Below, one piece after another: positions 63,050 through 64,000 of a stretch of 64,000 nucleotides of DNA; the first letter of the stretch is position 1; the number at the start of each line of letters is the position of its first letter. The position numbers were made by a program, and so were the translations under genes. Origin of the DNA: Pseudomonadota bacterium. Lineage in GTDB: Bacteria; Chloroflexota; UBA6077; JAJPHF01. The notes beneath the pieces were generated by a model. It ran no database searches. It was not told where the DNA came from and saw nothing but the letters and a program-made list of their open reading frames with translations. The DNA lies in NCBI GenBank assembly GCA_021325365.1, contig JAJPHF010000077.1:1-64000 (forward strand), in the 5' to 3' direction.

Positions 63050-63894
63050 AGCTCCTCGCCGAAGCGCGGCTCGCAGCGCTTGAACACGACGTAGCCGACG
63101 ACCAGGACGGCGAGCGCGCTGGCGTAGGTGCGCAGCATGAACGCGGGGTCCGGGGCTACGCCCCCTTCCAGGAGCACGATGCGGTAGCTGGTGATGAAAG
63201 ACGCCATCGGGTTCAGGATGTGCAGCAGGCGCCCGAGATTCACGCCGGCCCACTCGCGGCTGAACACCGTGTCGAGGTCGTACAGGATGGGCGTGGCGAA
63301 GAACCAGGCGAAGAGCAGCGGGCCGAGCACGGCCTCGACGTCGCGGTAGAAGACGTTGGCCGCGGCGAGCAGCAGGCCCAGCCCCAGCAGGAACGCAGTC
63401 TGGAACACGATCAGCGACGGTAGCCACAAGAGCTGCGGCGTAAGCGGGACGCCGGCGAGCAGGATCAGGGGCACGACGAGCGCGAGCGCGAGCAGGAAGT
63501 GTACGAGGTGCGCGAGCACCGCCGCCGCGGGCAGCAGCTCGCGCGGGAAGTAGACCCGCTTGACCAGCGCGGCGTTCGCCACGACGCTGCCCACCGCGGC
63601 CGAGAGTGCGTCGGCGGCGAACGTCCAGGTGAGGATCCCGACGACGATGAACAGCCAGAAGTGGGGAATGGTGCTTTCGAGCAGCACGCCGAAGACGAAC
63701 ACCAGCACGGCGATGACGAGCGCCGGGCGCAGCAGCGACCAGAGGAAGCCGAGCAGCGAGTGCTTGTAGCGGACCTTCAGGTCGCGGGCAAGCAGGTTGC
63801 GCAGCAGGTCGTGGTAGCCGAGCGCCTCGCGCGCGCCATCGAGCCAGCTGGTCGCCACGGCTGGTCGTCCACCTCGGAAAGTGCTCGCCGCCAC
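63046..63894 (-). CDS. ABC-2 type permease for polysaccharide/lipid export
   Basis: The product is 282 aa from a GTG at 63894 (an in-frame GTG at 63858 is an alternative). Pattern: YHDLLRNLLARDLKVRYKHSLLGFLWSLLRPALVIAVLVFVFG, TWTFAADALSAAVGSVVANAALVKRVYFPRELLPAA, YRDVEAVLGPLLFAWFFATPILYD and PMASFITSYRIVLLEG: the Wzm/TagG-type permease with six helices. The ATPase partner is expected on the minus strand further downstream or outside the window; none is seen here. It exports surface polysaccharide. A TATAGT box is at 63909-63914. Confidence 0.9.
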   Translation of the reverse strand: MAASTFRGGRPAVATSWLDGAREALGYHDLLRNLLARDLKVRYKHSLLGFLWSLLRPALVIAVLVFVFGVLLESTIPHFWLFIVVGILTWTFAADALSAAVGSVVANAALVKRVYFPRELLPAAAVLAHLVHFLLALALVVPLILLAGVPLTPQLLWLPSLIVFQTAFLLGLGLLLAAANVFYRDVEAVLGPLLFAWFFATPILYDLDTVFSREWAGVNLGRLLHILNPMASFITSYRIVLLEGGVAPDPAFMLRTYASALAVLVVGYVVFKRCEPRFGEEL

Positions 63895-63908
63895 CGACGC
63901 GGCGCTCC

Positions 63909-63914
63909 ACTATA
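63909..63914 (-). promoter_or_regulatory. Candidate -10 box (TATAGT)
   Basis: The minus strand reads GTGTATAGTGGAGCG; the GTG start lies 15 bases downstream, giving a very short leader. Confidence 0.4.
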
Positions 63915-64000
63915 CACCGGGCGCGGGTCGAGCAAGCGACGAGTTAGCGGGAGGGAGAGGCAACGGGCAAGACGCTAGCTACGCCTCGTCGTCGGAGCCC

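Overview
The window is very GC-rich (about 70 percent by eye) and dense with genes on both strands. Many lipoproteins have a short signal, a lipobox and a long Ala/Pro/Thr linker. There are several NMT1-type substrate-binding proteins, luciferase-like (LLM) oxidoreductases, Uma2, an NHLP-like leader peptide and frequent GTG starts. This mix suggests a Chloroflexota bacterium. That is inference from gene content; no rRNA or taxonomic marker is present.

Layout. (1) 1-95 is the 3' end of an IS630-type transposase, followed by a small membrane protein. (2) 777-6189, minus strand, is a putative aromatic meta-cleavage operon: aldehyde dehydrogenase, 4-oxalocrotonate tautomerase, a scar of a deleted hicAB module, LigA and LigB extradiol dioxygenase subunits, an LLM oxidoreductase and an alpha/beta hydrolase. 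(3) 6351-9171 holds a CPBP protease, an enol-lactonase-like hydrolase and a class II aldolase-like protein. (4) 9515-13678 is an LLM, triple-RidA and amidohydrolase operon with a divergent single RidA, reminiscent of the Rut pathway. (5) 13744-15090 holds a Uma2 gene, a ParE-type toxin-antitoxin pair and a remnant of a second Uma2 copy. (6) 15472-19069 holds a binding protein, an amidohydrolase and a split ThDP decarboxylase like sulfopyruvate decarboxylase. (7) 19203-19649 is a peroxiredoxin whose peroxidatic Cys codon is an in-frame TGA followed by a hairpin, so a probable selenoprotein. (8) 19865-31061 holds MFS, tandem duplicated binding proteins, thioesterase, GlcG-like protein, NHLP-like peptide with a shortened binding protein, a beta-lactamase-fold lipoprotein, glutamate formimidoyltransferase and another amidohydrolase. 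(9) 31247-34598 holds a binding protein and the hisA-hisF-hisIE operon. (10) 34752-42699 holds secreted proteins, a 4,5-dihydroxyphthalate decarboxylase homologue, a transaldolase, tRNA-Val and a Pro-rich membrane protein. (11) 42752-47376 holds a TrzA-type deaminase, a GGDEF protein and a ThDP enzyme. (12) 47919-53110 holds an ADH/DUF456/DedA operon and a polytopic membrane protein. (13) 53297-63894 is mostly envelope and glycan functions (glycosyltransferases, methyltransferases, ABC-2 permease) with a class III cyclase, MarR plus MFS efflux and DUF488.

How it fits together. The recurring theme is scavenging and breakdown of small aromatic, heterocyclic or carboxylated compounds: binding proteins for capture, LLM oxygenases and LigAB for ring attack, RidA and tautomerase for imine/enol intermediates, amidohydrolases, decarboxylases and hydrolases downstream. 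No ABC permease or ATPase for the binding proteins lies in the window. Substrates cannot be read from sequence.

Regulatory and repeat signals include several sigma-70-like promoters, two candidate leaderless starts, a perfect CRP-like palindrome (TGTGA-N6-TCACA), a two-copy stem-loop placed just after TAA stops, a three-copy GC-rich intergenic repeat and heptameric TCAGC-type microrepeats at five gene ends.
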